Positions 33,752-42,359 of a stretch of DNA of 64,000 bases are shown piece after piece. A program made the translations under genes and the position numbers. Origin of the DNA: Caulobacter mirabilis (GTDB lineage Bacteria; Pseudomonadota; Alphaproteobacteria; Caulobacterales; Caulobacteraceae); assembly GCF_002749615.1 (NCBI RefSeq), contig NZ_CP024201.1, forward strand, positions 1,674,001-1,738,000, in the 5' to 3' direction. The first letter of the stretch is position 1. Each line of letters opens with the position of its first letter. The notes beneath the pieces are model-generated. The model was not told where the DNA came from. It searched no databases and worked only from the letters and a program-made list of their open reading frames with translations.

Positions 33752-35125
33752 ATGTCACAGGGGGCGCGGCTGACGGCCGCCCGCAAGATCGCGATCGGAG
33801 CCGGGGACTTCGGCTTCAACCTGTATTGGCAGACGGCCGGCCTCTACCTGCTGTTCTTCTATACGGACGGCCTGGGCGTGCCCGCGGCCACGGCGGGGCT
33901 GATCTACATGGCCGCCCTGATCTGGGACGCCGCCCTCGATCCGGTGATCGGGGTGATCGCCGACCGCACGCGCACCCGCTGGGGCCGTTATCGCCCGTAC
34001 TTCCTGTTCGGCGCGCCGCTGCTGGCCGTGACCTTCGTGGCCACCTTCGTCGGGCCGGCCTATCCGACCGTCGGAGCGGTGGCCTTCGCGGCCGGGACGC
34101 ACATCCTGTTCCGGACGCTCTACGCAGTCGTCTCCATCCCCTACGCCTCGCTCTTCGCCCGGATCACCCGCGACAGCGCCCAGCGCGGCGACCTGGCCGG
34201 CATTCGCATGGTGTTCGCGGCGCTCGGCGCGGTCGGCGTGGCCGCCTTGACCCTGCCGGTGGTGCAGGCCCTGGGCACGCCCGAGGATCCACGCCGCGGC
34301 TGGGCCATCGTCGGCGCGGTCTACGGAGTCCTGGCGACGCTGATCATCCTGGGCGTGGCCTGGGCCGCGAAGGGACTGGACGTCGCCGACGAGACCCCGC
34401 CGGCGCCGCGTCCGGTTGGCCAGGTGCTGCGCAGCCTGCTGTCCAACCGGGCCCTGCTGCTGGTGCTCGGCGCGGTGCTGGTCAGCTCGTTCGCCAGCAC
34501 GATGTTCGGCAAGAACCTGCTCTACTACTTCAAGTACGTGGTCGGTAAGCCGGAGCTCGGCAGCGCGGCCCTGGCCCTGAGCGCCCTGGTCGCGGTGCTG
34601 TTCGTGCCGGTCTGGACCGTGGTCATCCGCTTCATCGGCAAGCGGAACACCTGGCTGGTCGGCTCCATTCCCGGCCTGGCCGGCCTGGTCCTGTGGCATC
34701 TGGCCGACGGCCACGGCCTGCCGATGCTGTTCGGCTCGCTCGCCCTGCAGGCGTTTGGCGGCGCGTCCTACGTCGTCTGCTTCTGGGCCATGCTGCCCGA
34801 CACCGTCGAGTACGGCGAATGGAAGAGCGGCGTGCGCACCGAATCCCTGGTCTTCGGCCTGACCGTGCTGGGCCAGAAGGCCGCGCTCGGCCTGGGCGCG
34901 GGTTTCCTGGGCCTGCTGCTGACCCACGTCGGCTATGTCGCCAACCAGGCCCAGACCCCCGAGACGCTCGCGGGCATCAAGGCGATGATGTTCTGGTGGC
35001 CCTTCGTCGGCGGATTGATTTCGCTGGCCCTGATCTTCTTCTATCCGCTCGACCGCAAGACTCACGGCCGCATGGTCGAGGAGATCGCCGCGCGCGCGGG
35101 CTCGACCCCCGTTTCGAACAGCTGA
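33752..35125 (+). CDS. GPH-family sugar:cation symporter (MFS)
   Basis: A 457-residue inner-membrane transporter with about twelve helices, of the glycoside-pentoside-hexuronide family (MelB/LacS/XylP relatives). The N-terminal block ALIWDAALDPVIGVIADRTRTRWGRYRPYFLFGAPLL carries the family's charged loop between helices 2 and 3, and CFWAMLPDTVEYGEWKSGVRTESLVFG is the equally typical late segment. It would import a glycoside or sugar with H+ or Na+. ATG 33752 follows GGGA; the longer frame to 33554 runs back through the operator and is not used. It starts an operon with the tannase-like esterase (20-bp gap) and the rhamnosidase. Confidence 0.92.
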   Translation: MSQGARLTAARKIAIGAGDFGFNLYWQTAGLYLLFFYTDGLGVPAATAGLIYMAALIWDAALDPVIGVIADRTRTRWGRYRPYFLFGAPLLAVTFVATFVGPAYPTVGAVAFAAGTHILFRTLYAVVSIPYASLFARITRDSAQRGDLAGIRMVFAALGAVGVAALTLPVVQALGTPEDPRRGWAIVGAVYGVLATLIILGVAWAAKGLDVADETPPAPRPVGQVLRSLLSNRALLLVLGAVLVSSFASTMFGKNLLYYFKYVVGKPELGSAALALSALVAVLFVPVWTVVIRFIGKRNTWLVGSIPGLAGLVLWHLADGHGLPMLFGSLALQAFGGASYVVCFWAMLPDTVEYGEWKSGVRTESLVFGLTVLGQKAALGLGAGFLGLLLTHVGYVANQAQTPETLAGIKAMMFWWPFVGGLISLALIFFYPLDRKTHGRMVEEIAARAGSTPVSNS

Positions 35126-35145
35126 CGACCGACGGAGTACCGCTC

Positions 35146-36741
35146 ATGACCCGCACCCGTTTGGCCCTCGCCATGACCGCCGGAGCCGGCGCCCTGCTGG
35201 CCGCCGGCGCGGCCCAGGCCGCGTCCTGCGAAGATCTGGCCAAGGCGACCTTCAAGGACGCGACCATCACCTCGGCCAAGCCGTACGCGGCAGGCGACGG
35301 CGTCGAGATCGGCGTCTTCGGCATCCCGCCGCTGCCGACCATGAAGGCCTTCTGCCGCGTCGAGGCGACGCTGAAGCCGACGCCCAAGTCGAATGTGAAG
35401 GTCGAGGTCTGGCTGCCCGACGCCGGCGAGTGGAACGGCCGCTTCATGGCCACGGGCAACGGCGGCTACGGCGGCAGCCTCGGCCAGCCGCGCCTGGCCA
35501 TGCGGCCGTCCCTGCACAAGGGCTACGTCACCGCCGGCACCGACCTGGGCCACAGCGGCGACGGCAGCACCGGCGAGGACGCCTCCTGGGCCCTGAACCA
35601 GCCGGAGCTGATCGCCGACTTCGGCCATCGCGCCAACCACGTCACCGCCGTCTTCGCCAAGGCCGTGACCGCCGCCTACTACGGCAAGGGCCCGAACTAC
35701 TCCTACTTCCACGGCTGCTCGGACGGCGGGCGCGAGGCGCTGATGGAGGCCCAGCGCTATCCGGACGACTTCGACGGCATCGTCGCCGGCGCCCCGGCCA
35801 ACGCCTGGCCGCGCCTGATGACCTCGATGGCCTGGAGCTGGAAGTCCGCGCACGCCGACGCCGCCAGCCGTATCCCGGACGCCAAGCTGCCGGCGATCCA
35901 GGCCGCCGCCCTGGCCAGCTGCGACAAGCTGGACGGCGTCGCCGACGGGGTGATTGAGGATCCGCGCCGCTGCCGCTTCGATCCGGCGACCATCCAGTGC
36001 AAGGACGGCGACAAGGACGACTGCCTGACCGCCCCGCAGGTCGTCGCGCTGAAGGCGCTGTACCAGGGCCCGCGCGACGCCTCGGGCAAGCCGCTGTTCC
36101 CGGGCTATCCGGCGGGCGGCGAAGCCGTGCCGAACGCCTGGACCCTGTGGGTCAGCGGCGAGAAGGCGCAGCATCCGTCCTTCGCCCGGTCGTTCTACCG
36201 CAACATGGTCTATTCAGACGCGGCCTGGGACTTCCCGGCCAACTTCGACCTGGGCAAGGCGCTGGCCGACACGACCAAGACGGTCGGTCCGACGCTGGCG
36301 TCGGACAATCCGGACATGTCGGCCTTCGCCAAGAGCGGCGGCAAGCTGATCCTGTTCCACGGCTGGGCCGACGCGGCGATCAGCCCCTATGCGACGATTG
36401 AGTACTACGACGCCGTCCGGTCGAAGATGACGCCGGCCAAGGCCGACGGCTTCAGCCGCCTGTTCATGGCCCCGGGCGTCTCGCACTGCCTGGGCGGCCC
36501 GGGCCCGAACAGCTTCGACATGCTGCAATCGGTGGTCGACTGGGTCGAGAAGGGCCAGGCGCCGGAACAGGTCCTCGCCACCAAGTACGACAACGACTAC
36601 GCCGCGCTGCTCGACATGCCGGGCGCCAACGTCGTGCGCACCCGTCCGCTGTGCGCCTGGCCGAAGGTCGCGACCTGGGACGGCAAGGGCTCGACCGACG
36701 AGGCGGCGAGCTTCTCCTGCAAGGTTCCGGCGGCGAAGTGA
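35146..36741 (+). CDS. Tannase/feruloyl esterase family protein, exported
   Basis: A 531-residue secreted esterase with a Sec signal peptide (LALAMTAGAGALLAAGAAQAA). It carries the CS-D-HC signature of the tannase family: C191-S192 in HGCSDGGREAL, D409 in FHGWADAAIS and H447-C448 in GVSHCLGG, where the two Cys flanking the triad form a disulfide in characterised members. GRFMATGNGGYGG and DFDGIVAGAPA are also typical. Known members release ferulic, gallic or similar phenolic acids from plant esters, so it probably deacylates phenolic-acylated glycosides in the periplasm. The stop overlaps the next start (TGATG), so it is coupled to the rhamnosidase gene. Confidence 0.92.
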   Translation: MTRTRLALAMTAGAGALLAAGAAQAASCEDLAKATFKDATITSAKPYAAGDGVEIGVFGIPPLPTMKAFCRVEATLKPTPKSNVKVEVWLPDAGEWNGRFMATGNGGYGGSLGQPRLAMRPSLHKGYVTAGTDLGHSGDGSTGEDASWALNQPELIADFGHRANHVTAVFAKAVTAAYYGKGPNYSYFHGCSDGGREALMEAQRYPDDFDGIVAGAPANAWPRLMTSMAWSWKSAHADAASRIPDAKLPAIQAAALASCDKLDGVADGVIEDPRRCRFDPATIQCKDGDKDDCLTAPQVVALKALYQGPRDASGKPLFPGYPAGGEAVPNAWTLWVSGEKAQHPSFARSFYRNMVYSDAAWDFPANFDLGKALADTTKTVGPTLASDNPDMSAFAKSGGKLILFHGWADAAISPYATIEYYDAVRSKMTPAKADGFSRLFMAPGVSHCLGGPGPNSFDMLQSVVDWVEKGQAPEQVLATKYDNDYAALLDMPGANVVRTRPLCAWPKVATWDGKGSTDEAASFSCKVPAAK

Positions 36742-39700
36742 TGGGTAAGGCGCGTGTTTCCAGGCGATCGCTCCTCATGGCCGCCGGCGTCGGCGCGACG
36801 GCGCCGGTCGTGACGGCCGGTCCCGCCCTGGCCGCGGGCGCCTCGGCGAAGGTCGTGGATCTGCGGACCGACTATATCGACCGGCCCTTGGGACTGGAAA
36901 ACCCCAGGCCGCGGTTCTCCTGGCGGCTGGACGGCAAGGCGAGGGGGCTGCGTCAGGTCGCCTATCAGGTCCAGGCCGCCGCGTCCGAGGCGCAACTCGG
37001 GGCCGGCCCTTGGCTGTGGGACAGCGGCAAGGTCGAGAGCAACCGCAGCTTCGACGTCGCCTGGGGCGGCCCGGCGCTGGCCTCGCGCCAGCCCGTCGCC
37101 TGGCGCGTCAGCGTCTGGATCGAGGGGCGCGCCGGTCCGATCATCGGCCCAGCCTCGTCGTTCGAGATGGGCCTGCTCGACAAGGCCGACTGGAAGGGCG
37201 ACTGGATCGCCGCGCCGGATCCCGAAGCCGAGGCCGATCGCAAGGCGGGGATGATCTGGGTGTTCGGCAACACCATGGCCGATCCCAAGCCGCGCCGGTT
37301 CCGGCTGAAGTTCGACCTGCCAGGGAAGCCGGTGAAGGCCGAGCTGCTGGTCACCGGCAAGGATCGTCTGACCACCGTCTGGCTCAACGGCGACGAGGTC
37401 CCTCAACCCGGCTGGCAGCCGATGTGGGGCACGATGCGCGAGCTGGATCCGGGCGACCGGCTGCAGGCGGGCGCCAACGTCATCGGGCTGGAGATCGCCA
37501 CCGATCCCGCCGCGCTGCCGAAGACCCCGGCCGTGTTCTCGGCTTTGCTGCGCGCGACCATGGCCGACGGCAGCGTTGTGCGGGTGACCTCCAGCACCAA
37601 GTGGCAGACCCGGCCAGCCGAGGGGGCTGACTGGACGACCGACGCCGGCTGGCTGGCGGTCGGCTCGGCTCAGCCCTGGGGTCTCAGCCCGCCCTGGCCG
37701 GCGCGTCCAGCGGCGCTGCTGCGCCGGAGCTTCACGGTCTCGCGGCCGGTCGCGCGGGCGCGGCTCTACGCTACCGCCCTGGGCGGCTACGAGGCTCAGA
37801 TCAACGGCAGGAAGGTCGGGACCGGCCTGCTGGCGCCGGAGTCGACCGACTTCCGCAAGCGCGCCCTCTATCAGGTCCATGACGTGACCGGCCTGCTGAA
37901 GAAGGGCGAGAACGCCCTCGGCGCCTTCCTCGCGGACGGCTGGTACGGCAGCGCGTTCAGCTGGAACAACGGCCGCTGGAGCTTCGGCCCGCCGCCGAAC
38001 CGCCTGAAGGCTCAGCTGGAGCTGACCTACGCCGACGGAACGGTCGAGACGATCGCCAGCGACGGAAGCTGGCTGAGCGGCCCGTCGCCGATCCTGAGCA
38101 GCGAAATCTACAACGGCGAGGTCTACGACGCCCGCCGCGAACTGGGCGGCTGGTCAGGACCCGGCTTCGCCGCCGAGGGCTGGGCCAAGGCCGTCGCGGT
38201 CGAGACGCCCGAGATCGCCCTGGCCGGCCAGGTCGCCCCGCCGATCCGCGAGACCCAGCGCCTCAAGGCCAAGGCGGTGAAGACCGTCGCGCCGGGCGTG
38301 CATGTCTACGACTTCGGCCAGAACTTTTCCGGCTGGGTCAGGCTGAAGGTGAAGGGCGCGGCGGGGACCCGCGTCCAACTGCGCTTCGCCGAGGTGATCA
38401 AGGCCGACGGCGGCGTCGACGTCGCCAACCTGCGCGGGGCCAAGGCGACCGACGTCTATGTCCTCAAGGGGCAGGGGACCGAGGTCTGGGAGCCGCGCTT
38501 CACCTATCACGGTTTCCGCTACCTGGAGCTGACCGGCTACCCGGGTCAGCCGCCGGCCGACGCGATCGAGGCGGTGGTGATCCACAGCGACGCGGCCCTG
38601 ACCGGCACGCTGCGGACGTCCGATCCGCTGATCGAGCAGGTCTGGCGCAACGCCGTCTGGAGCCAGCGGTCCAACCTCGTCGGCCTGCCGACGGACTGCC
38701 CGCAGCGCGACGAACGCCTGGGCTGGCTGGGCGACGCCCAGGTGTTCTGGAACGCCGCCAGCTACAACATGGACGTCGACGCCTTCACCCGGCGATTCAT
38801 GGGCGACGCCCGCACCGCCCAGACCAAAGACGGTTCGTTCCCGGACGTGACGCCGTTCCCGGCCAGCTGGGACGGCTCGCCGGGCTGGGCCGACGGCGGG
38901 GTGATCCTGCCCTGGACCCTGTATCGCCAGTACGGCGACACCGGCGTCATCGACGAGAACTGGGACGCCATGGAGCGTTGGCTGAAGCACATCGCCGACG
39001 CCAACCCGGACTTCCGCTGGCGCAACAAGCGCGGCATCGACTACGGCGACTGGCTCAATCCCGAAGCCGTCGACCGCAGCAACGAGCTGACGCCCAAGGA
39101 GCTGATCGGCACCGCCTTCTGGGCGCTGGACGCCGGCTACATGGCCGAGATGGCGGAGGCCTCGGGCCGCACGGAAGCTGCGGAACGCTATCGCAAGCTC
39201 CGCGCGGACATCGGCGCGGCGTTCGTGAAAGCCTACGTCAAGCCGGACGGAACGGTCGGCAGCGACAGCCAGACCAGCCACATCCTGGCTCTGCGGTTCG
39301 GCCTCGTGCCGGAAGACCTGAGGGCGGCTTCGGCGAAGAAACTGGCCGACGACGTGATCAAGCGCGGCAACCGCCTGAACACCGGCTTCCTCGGCACGCC
39401 CTACATCCTCGACGCGCTGTGCGAGAACGGCCATGAGGACGTCGCCGTGGCGCTGCTGCAGCAGCGGGCGTTCCCGTCCTGGGGCTACATGGTCGACAAG
39501 GGCGCGACCAGCATGTGGGAGCGCTGGAACGGCGACACGGGCGACGTGTCGATGAACAGCTACAACCACTACGCCTTCGGGGCCGTGGCCGGGTTCATGT
39601 ACCGCCGCCTGGCCGCGATCGAGCCGCTGGACGCGGGGTTCCGCCGCATCCGCGTGCGGCCGGTCGTGGACGCCCGTCTGCCGTACGGCGGCGGGACCTA

Positions 39701-39938
39701 TGACAGCGTCATGGGCCGGATCGTCACCGACTGGAAGCGGACGGAAGGCGGCTTCAGTCTCGACCTGACCGTGCCGCCCAACGCCGAAGCCGAGGTGCAT
39801 CTGCCGGGCGCCGTCGTTCGCGAGGGCGGCAAGGTCGTGGGCGAGCAGGGATATGTCCGGATCCTGCGCCGTGAGGGCGACCGTGTCGTCGTCGTGGCCG
39901 GCTCGGGCGTGTTCCGCCTTGTCTCGTCGGCTGCGTAG
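36741..39938 (+). CDS. Alpha-L-rhamnosidase (GH78), Tat-exported
   Basis: A 1065-residue GH78 enzyme that hydrolyses terminal alpha-L-rhamnose from glycosides. The N-terminus has a twin-arginine signal (SRRSLLMAAGVGATAPVVTAG), so it is exported folded. Beta-domains occupy the first half; the (alpha/alpha)6 catalytic domain carries the family hallmark GLPTDCPQRDERLGWLGDAQVFWNAA near residue 648 with the acidic residues, DYGDWLNP, and GYMVDKGATSMWERWNGD near 920 with the catalytic Glu. A C-terminal beta-domain (IRVRPVVDARLPYGGGTYDSVMG) completes it. Third gene of the transporter-esterase-rhamnosidase operon; the rhamnose goes to the rha genes downstream. It ends 6 bp from the convergent deoR stop. 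Confidence 0.95.
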   Translation: MGKARVSRRSLLMAAGVGATAPVVTAGPALAAGASAKVVDLRTDYIDRPLGLENPRPRFSWRLDGKARGLRQVAYQVQAAASEAQLGAGPWLWDSGKVESNRSFDVAWGGPALASRQPVAWRVSVWIEGRAGPIIGPASSFEMGLLDKADWKGDWIAAPDPEAEADRKAGMIWVFGNTMADPKPRRFRLKFDLPGKPVKAELLVTGKDRLTTVWLNGDEVPQPGWQPMWGTMRELDPGDRLQAGANVIGLEIATDPAALPKTPAVFSALLRATMADGSVVRVTSSTKWQTRPAEGADWTTDAGWLAVGSAQPWGLSPPWPARPAALLRRSFTVSRPVARARLYATALGGYEAQINGRKVGTGLLAPESTDFRKRALYQVHDVTGLLKKGENALGAFLADGWYGSAFSWNNGRWSFGPPPNRLKAQLELTYADGTVETIASDGSWLSGPSPILSSEIYNGEVYDARRELGGWSGPGFAAEGWAKAVAVETPEIALAGQVAPPIRETQRLKAKAVKTVAPGVHVYDFGQNFSGWVRLKVKGAAGTRVQLRFAEVIKADGGVDVANLRGAKATDVYVLKGQGTEVWEPRFTYHGFRYLELTGYPGQPPADAIEAVVIHSDAALTGTLRTSDPLIEQVWRNAVWSQRSNLVGLPTDCPQRDERLGWLGDAQVFWNAASYNMDVDAFTRRFMGDARTAQTKDGSFPDVTPFPASWDGSPGWADGGVILPWTLYRQYGDTGVIDENWDAMERWLKHIADANPDFRWRNKRGIDYGDWLNPEAVDRSNELTPKELIGTAFWALDAGYMAEMAEASGRTEAAERYRKLRADIGAAFVKAYVKPDGTVGSDSQTSHILALRFGLVPEDLRAASAKKLADDVIKRGNRLNTGFLGTPYILDALCENGHEDVAVALLQQRAFPSWGYMVDKGATSMWERWNGDTGDVSMNSYNHYAFGAVAGFMYRRLAAIEPLDAGFRRIRVRPVVDARLPYGGGTYDSVMGRIVTDWKRTEGGFSLDLTVPPNAEAEVHLPGAVVREGGKVVGEQGYVRILRREGDRVVVVAGSGVFRLVSSAA

Positions 39939-39944
39939 GAACGG

Positions 39945-40742
39945 CTACCGTCGCGCCGGACGGGTTTCGACCGGCGCGACGATCAGCCTGGCTCCGGCGC
40001 GCTCGACGTCCTGGGCGTCGGCGTCGGCCAGGCCGTCGTCGGTGATCAGGATGGCCACCTGCTCCAGCGGGCACAGGACGTGACCGGCCGAGGCGGAGAA
40101 CTTGCTGCTGTCGACCATCAGGACGATCTCGTTCGCCCGCCCCAGCAGCCTGCGCTCCGACTGGACCAGCAGGACGTCGCTCTGCATCACGCCGTGACGG
40201 CTGACGGCCTGGGCGCCCATGAACATCCGGGCGGCGTGGAAGCGCCCGGCGCCGTCTTCGTCGAAGGCGCTGAGGACGATGTTCTGCTCCCGGAACACCT
40301 GGCCGCCGGGAATGGTGATCCGGGTGCCCGTCTGCGGCAGCAGGGCGCTGACGATGTGCAGCGAGTTGGTCAGCACCTGCAGGCCCAGCGGCGCCAGGTG
40401 CGGGCACATCTGCAGGGTGGTCGAGCCGCCGTCGATGATCACCGCCTCGCCCGGCGAGCACAGCGCCGCCGCCGCGCGGCCGATGGCGGCCTTCTGCGCC
40501 GGCTGGCGGCCGATGTTCTCGTGAAAGGGGTCGCCGCTGAGCCGGTCGGGTTCGCCCTGGGCCGAAGGCAGCCGAGCGCCGCCGCGCACCCGAATGATGC
40601 GGCCCTCGGTCTCCAGCCGGTCGAGATCGCGGCGCAGGGTGGCGGGGGACGCCTCGATCCGCCGATCGAGTTCCTTGAATCCGATGAAGCCTCGGTCCTG
40701 CATCAGTTGCAGGATCAGTTGCTCGCGTTCGGCGGCGTGCAT
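39945..40742 (-). CDS. DeoR-family regulator, probable rhamnose repressor
   Basis: A 265-residue DeoR/GlpR-type repressor; ATG 40742 with GGGGA six bases upstream is preferred to an extended frame to 40814. The N-terminal DeoR helix-turn-helix is clear (REQLILQLMQDRGFIGFKELDRRIEASPATLRRDLDRLETEGRIIRVRGGA), and the sugar-phosphate sensor domain has DGGSTTLQM and MVDSSKFSA. Members respond to phosphorylated sugar intermediates. Sitting between the rhamnosidase and the rha operons, it most likely represses rhamnose catabolism and senses rhamnulose phosphate or a similar intermediate (inference). Its own upstream region has two GCAATC direct repeats. Confidence 0.9.
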   Translation of the reverse strand: MHAAEREQLILQLMQDRGFIGFKELDRRIEASPATLRRDLDRLETEGRIIRVRGGARLPSAQGEPDRLSGDPFHENIGRQPAQKAAIGRAAAALCSPGEAVIIDGGSTTLQMCPHLAPLGLQVLTNSLHIVSALLPQTGTRITIPGGQVFREQNIVLSAFDEDGAGRFHAARMFMGAQAVSRHGVMQSDVLLVQSERRLLGRANEIVLMVDSSKFSASAGHVLCPLEQVAILITDDGLADADAQDVERAGARLIVAPVETRPARR

Positions 40743-40844
40743 GCTTGTCCCCAGTCCTCGATCCCGGAACCTATTTCGATCGGTTCGCAATCGACTGCAA
40801 TCAACTTCGCTCACCTGGGCCGAAGGTCGAGCCGCGATCGGGGC

Positions 40845-40876
40845 AAAAAAGGAGCCGCCGGCAGGACCGGCGGCTC
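40845..40876 (-). terminator. Rho-independent terminator after rhaI
   Basis: Read on the minus strand, a perfect 10-bp stem GAGCCGCCGG / CCGGCGGCTC with loop TCCTG is followed by CTTTTTT, about 90 bp after the rhaI stop. It is the most canonical terminator in the window. Confidence 0.9.
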
Positions 40877-40967
40877 AAGGCTGTGCGCAAGAAAAGCGCG
40901 AACCGTCCAGGGAGGAAGCGGAGTTCGCGCCGGAGACGGCCGCCAGGACGGCCGACGGGGTAGGCGG

Positions 40968-42257
40968 TCAGACGATGCCCGCGCCGAGCCCGACGGGCTT
41001 GCGCTGCTGCGCCTTCCGCTCCCGCCAACCGCTGGCGCGGTAGGCGGCGATGGCGTCGATCGCGCCGCCGGCCTCGGCCCGCGCCATCGCCAGGATCGGC
41101 GTGACGTCGGTGCGGTAGGCCTGGCGCAGGGCCTGGAAGCCCATCATCACGTCGTTGGACTGCTGAGCCGCCGTCAGCGCCTCGCGGTCGACCAGCAGCG
41201 CCTTGGCGTAGGCGCCGACGATCGCCTCGGCCGAGGACAGCATGCTCTCGATCGGGTCGGTGACGTTGTGCGACTGGTCGATCATGTAGGCCGGGTTGAA
41301 GCCCTGGCGCGGGTTCAGCTCGGCCTCGACCAGTTCGTTGAACACCAGGAACAGCTGGTGCGGGTTGATGCTGCCGCTGTCGAGGTCGTCGTCGCCGTAC
41401 TTGGAATCGTTGAAGTGGAAGCCGCCCAGCTTTCCGAAGCGGTGCAGGCGCGCGACGATCTGCTCGATGTTCACGTTCGGCGCATGGTGGCCGAGATCCA
41501 CGAGGCACTGGGCCTTGGGACCCAGCTCCTGGGCGGCCAGGATCGACGAGCCCCAGTCCGAGATCACGGTCGAATAGAACGCCGGCTCGAACATCTTGTG
41601 CTCGAGCAGCATCCGCCAGTCGCCGGGCAGGGCGGCGTAGATGTCGGCGGCGCTGTCGAGGTAGCGGTCGAGCGAGGCGCCCAGGCTCTGCTGGCCCGGG
41701 AAGTTGGTTCCGTCGCCGACCCAGACGGTCAGGGCCTGGCTGCCCAGCTTCCGGCCGATCTCGATGCACTCGATATTGTGCTCGACCGCCTGGGCGCGGA
41801 CGCCGGCGTCGGTCGAGGTCAGGCTGCCATGCCGGTAGGAGCGCGGCTGGCCCGGCTGGTCCTGGAAGGTGTTGGAGTTGACCGCGTCGAAGCCCAGGCC
41901 CAGCGCCGCGGCCTCCTGGCGCAGGCCGTCGTAGTCGTCGACGAAGTCCCACGGGAAGTGCGGCGAGACGCGCGGCGTCGCCCGGCTCAGCTGCTGGACG
42001 ACGGCGCAGTCCTCGAGCTTCTCGTGGATGTTGGTCGGCTCGCCGGGGATCGGGAACTTGGCGAAACGGGTGCCGCCGACGCCGCTGCCCCAGGAGGGCA
42101 GGGCGACCGAGAAGCCCGCGACCTTGGCCTTTACGGCGGCGATGTCGACGCCGCGGCGGGCCAGCGCCCGGCCCAGGCTGTCGTACTCGTCCGCCAGGGC
42201 CTCATGGCGCGGGGCGTTGTGGCTGGCGATCGCCTCTTCGGTCAGCGGCAGGCCCAT
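40968..42257 (-). CDS. rhaI: L-rhamnose isomerase
   Basis: A 429-residue xylose-isomerase-fold enzyme of the RhaI type found in Pseudomonas stutzeri and rhizobia rather than E. coli RhaA. It converts L-rhamnose to L-rhamnulose in the cytosol. Metal and substrate residues are in expected blocks: FDAVNSNTFQDQP, TVWVGDGTNFPGQQS, LEHKMFEPAFYST, CLVDLGHHAPNVN, GGFHFNDSKYGDDDLDSG. The start has a purine-rich AAGGGAAAGAG upstream. It is downstream of rhaD, 102 bp away, with a strong hairpin in between, and is followed by a terminator, so the operon is rhaD-rhaI. Confidence 0.95.
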   Translation of the reverse strand: MGLPLTEEAIASHNAPRHEALADEYDSLGRALARRGVDIAAVKAKVAGFSVALPSWGSGVGGTRFAKFPIPGEPTNIHEKLEDCAVVQQLSRATPRVSPHFPWDFVDDYDGLRQEAAALGLGFDAVNSNTFQDQPGQPRSYRHGSLTSTDAGVRAQAVEHNIECIEIGRKLGSQALTVWVGDGTNFPGQQSLGASLDRYLDSAADIYAALPGDWRMLLEHKMFEPAFYSTVISDWGSSILAAQELGPKAQCLVDLGHHAPNVNIEQIVARLHRFGKLGGFHFNDSKYGDDDLDSGSINPHQLFLVFNELVEAELNPRQGFNPAYMIDQSHNVTDPIESMLSSAEAIVGAYAKALLVDREALTAAQQSNDVMMGFQALRQAYRTDVTPILAMARAEAGGAIDAIAAYRASGWRERKAQQRKPVGLGAGIV

Positions 42258-42292
42258 CGTCGTCTCTTTCCCTTGGTTCTGTTCGTTGAAGG

Positions 42293-42324
42293 GGCGGCCG
42301 GCGCTTTCCCCGTCGCCGGCCGCC
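42293..42324. other. Intercistronic hairpin between rhaD and rhaI
   Basis: Perfect 11-bp arms GGCGGCCGGCG / CGCCGGCCGCC with a 10-nt loop. There is no T run on the minus strand, so an mRNA-processing or stabilising role is more likely than termination. Confidence 0.6.
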
Positions 42325-42359
42325 GCGCCAGGTCCTTGAAGCGGGACGATGCTTCGGAC

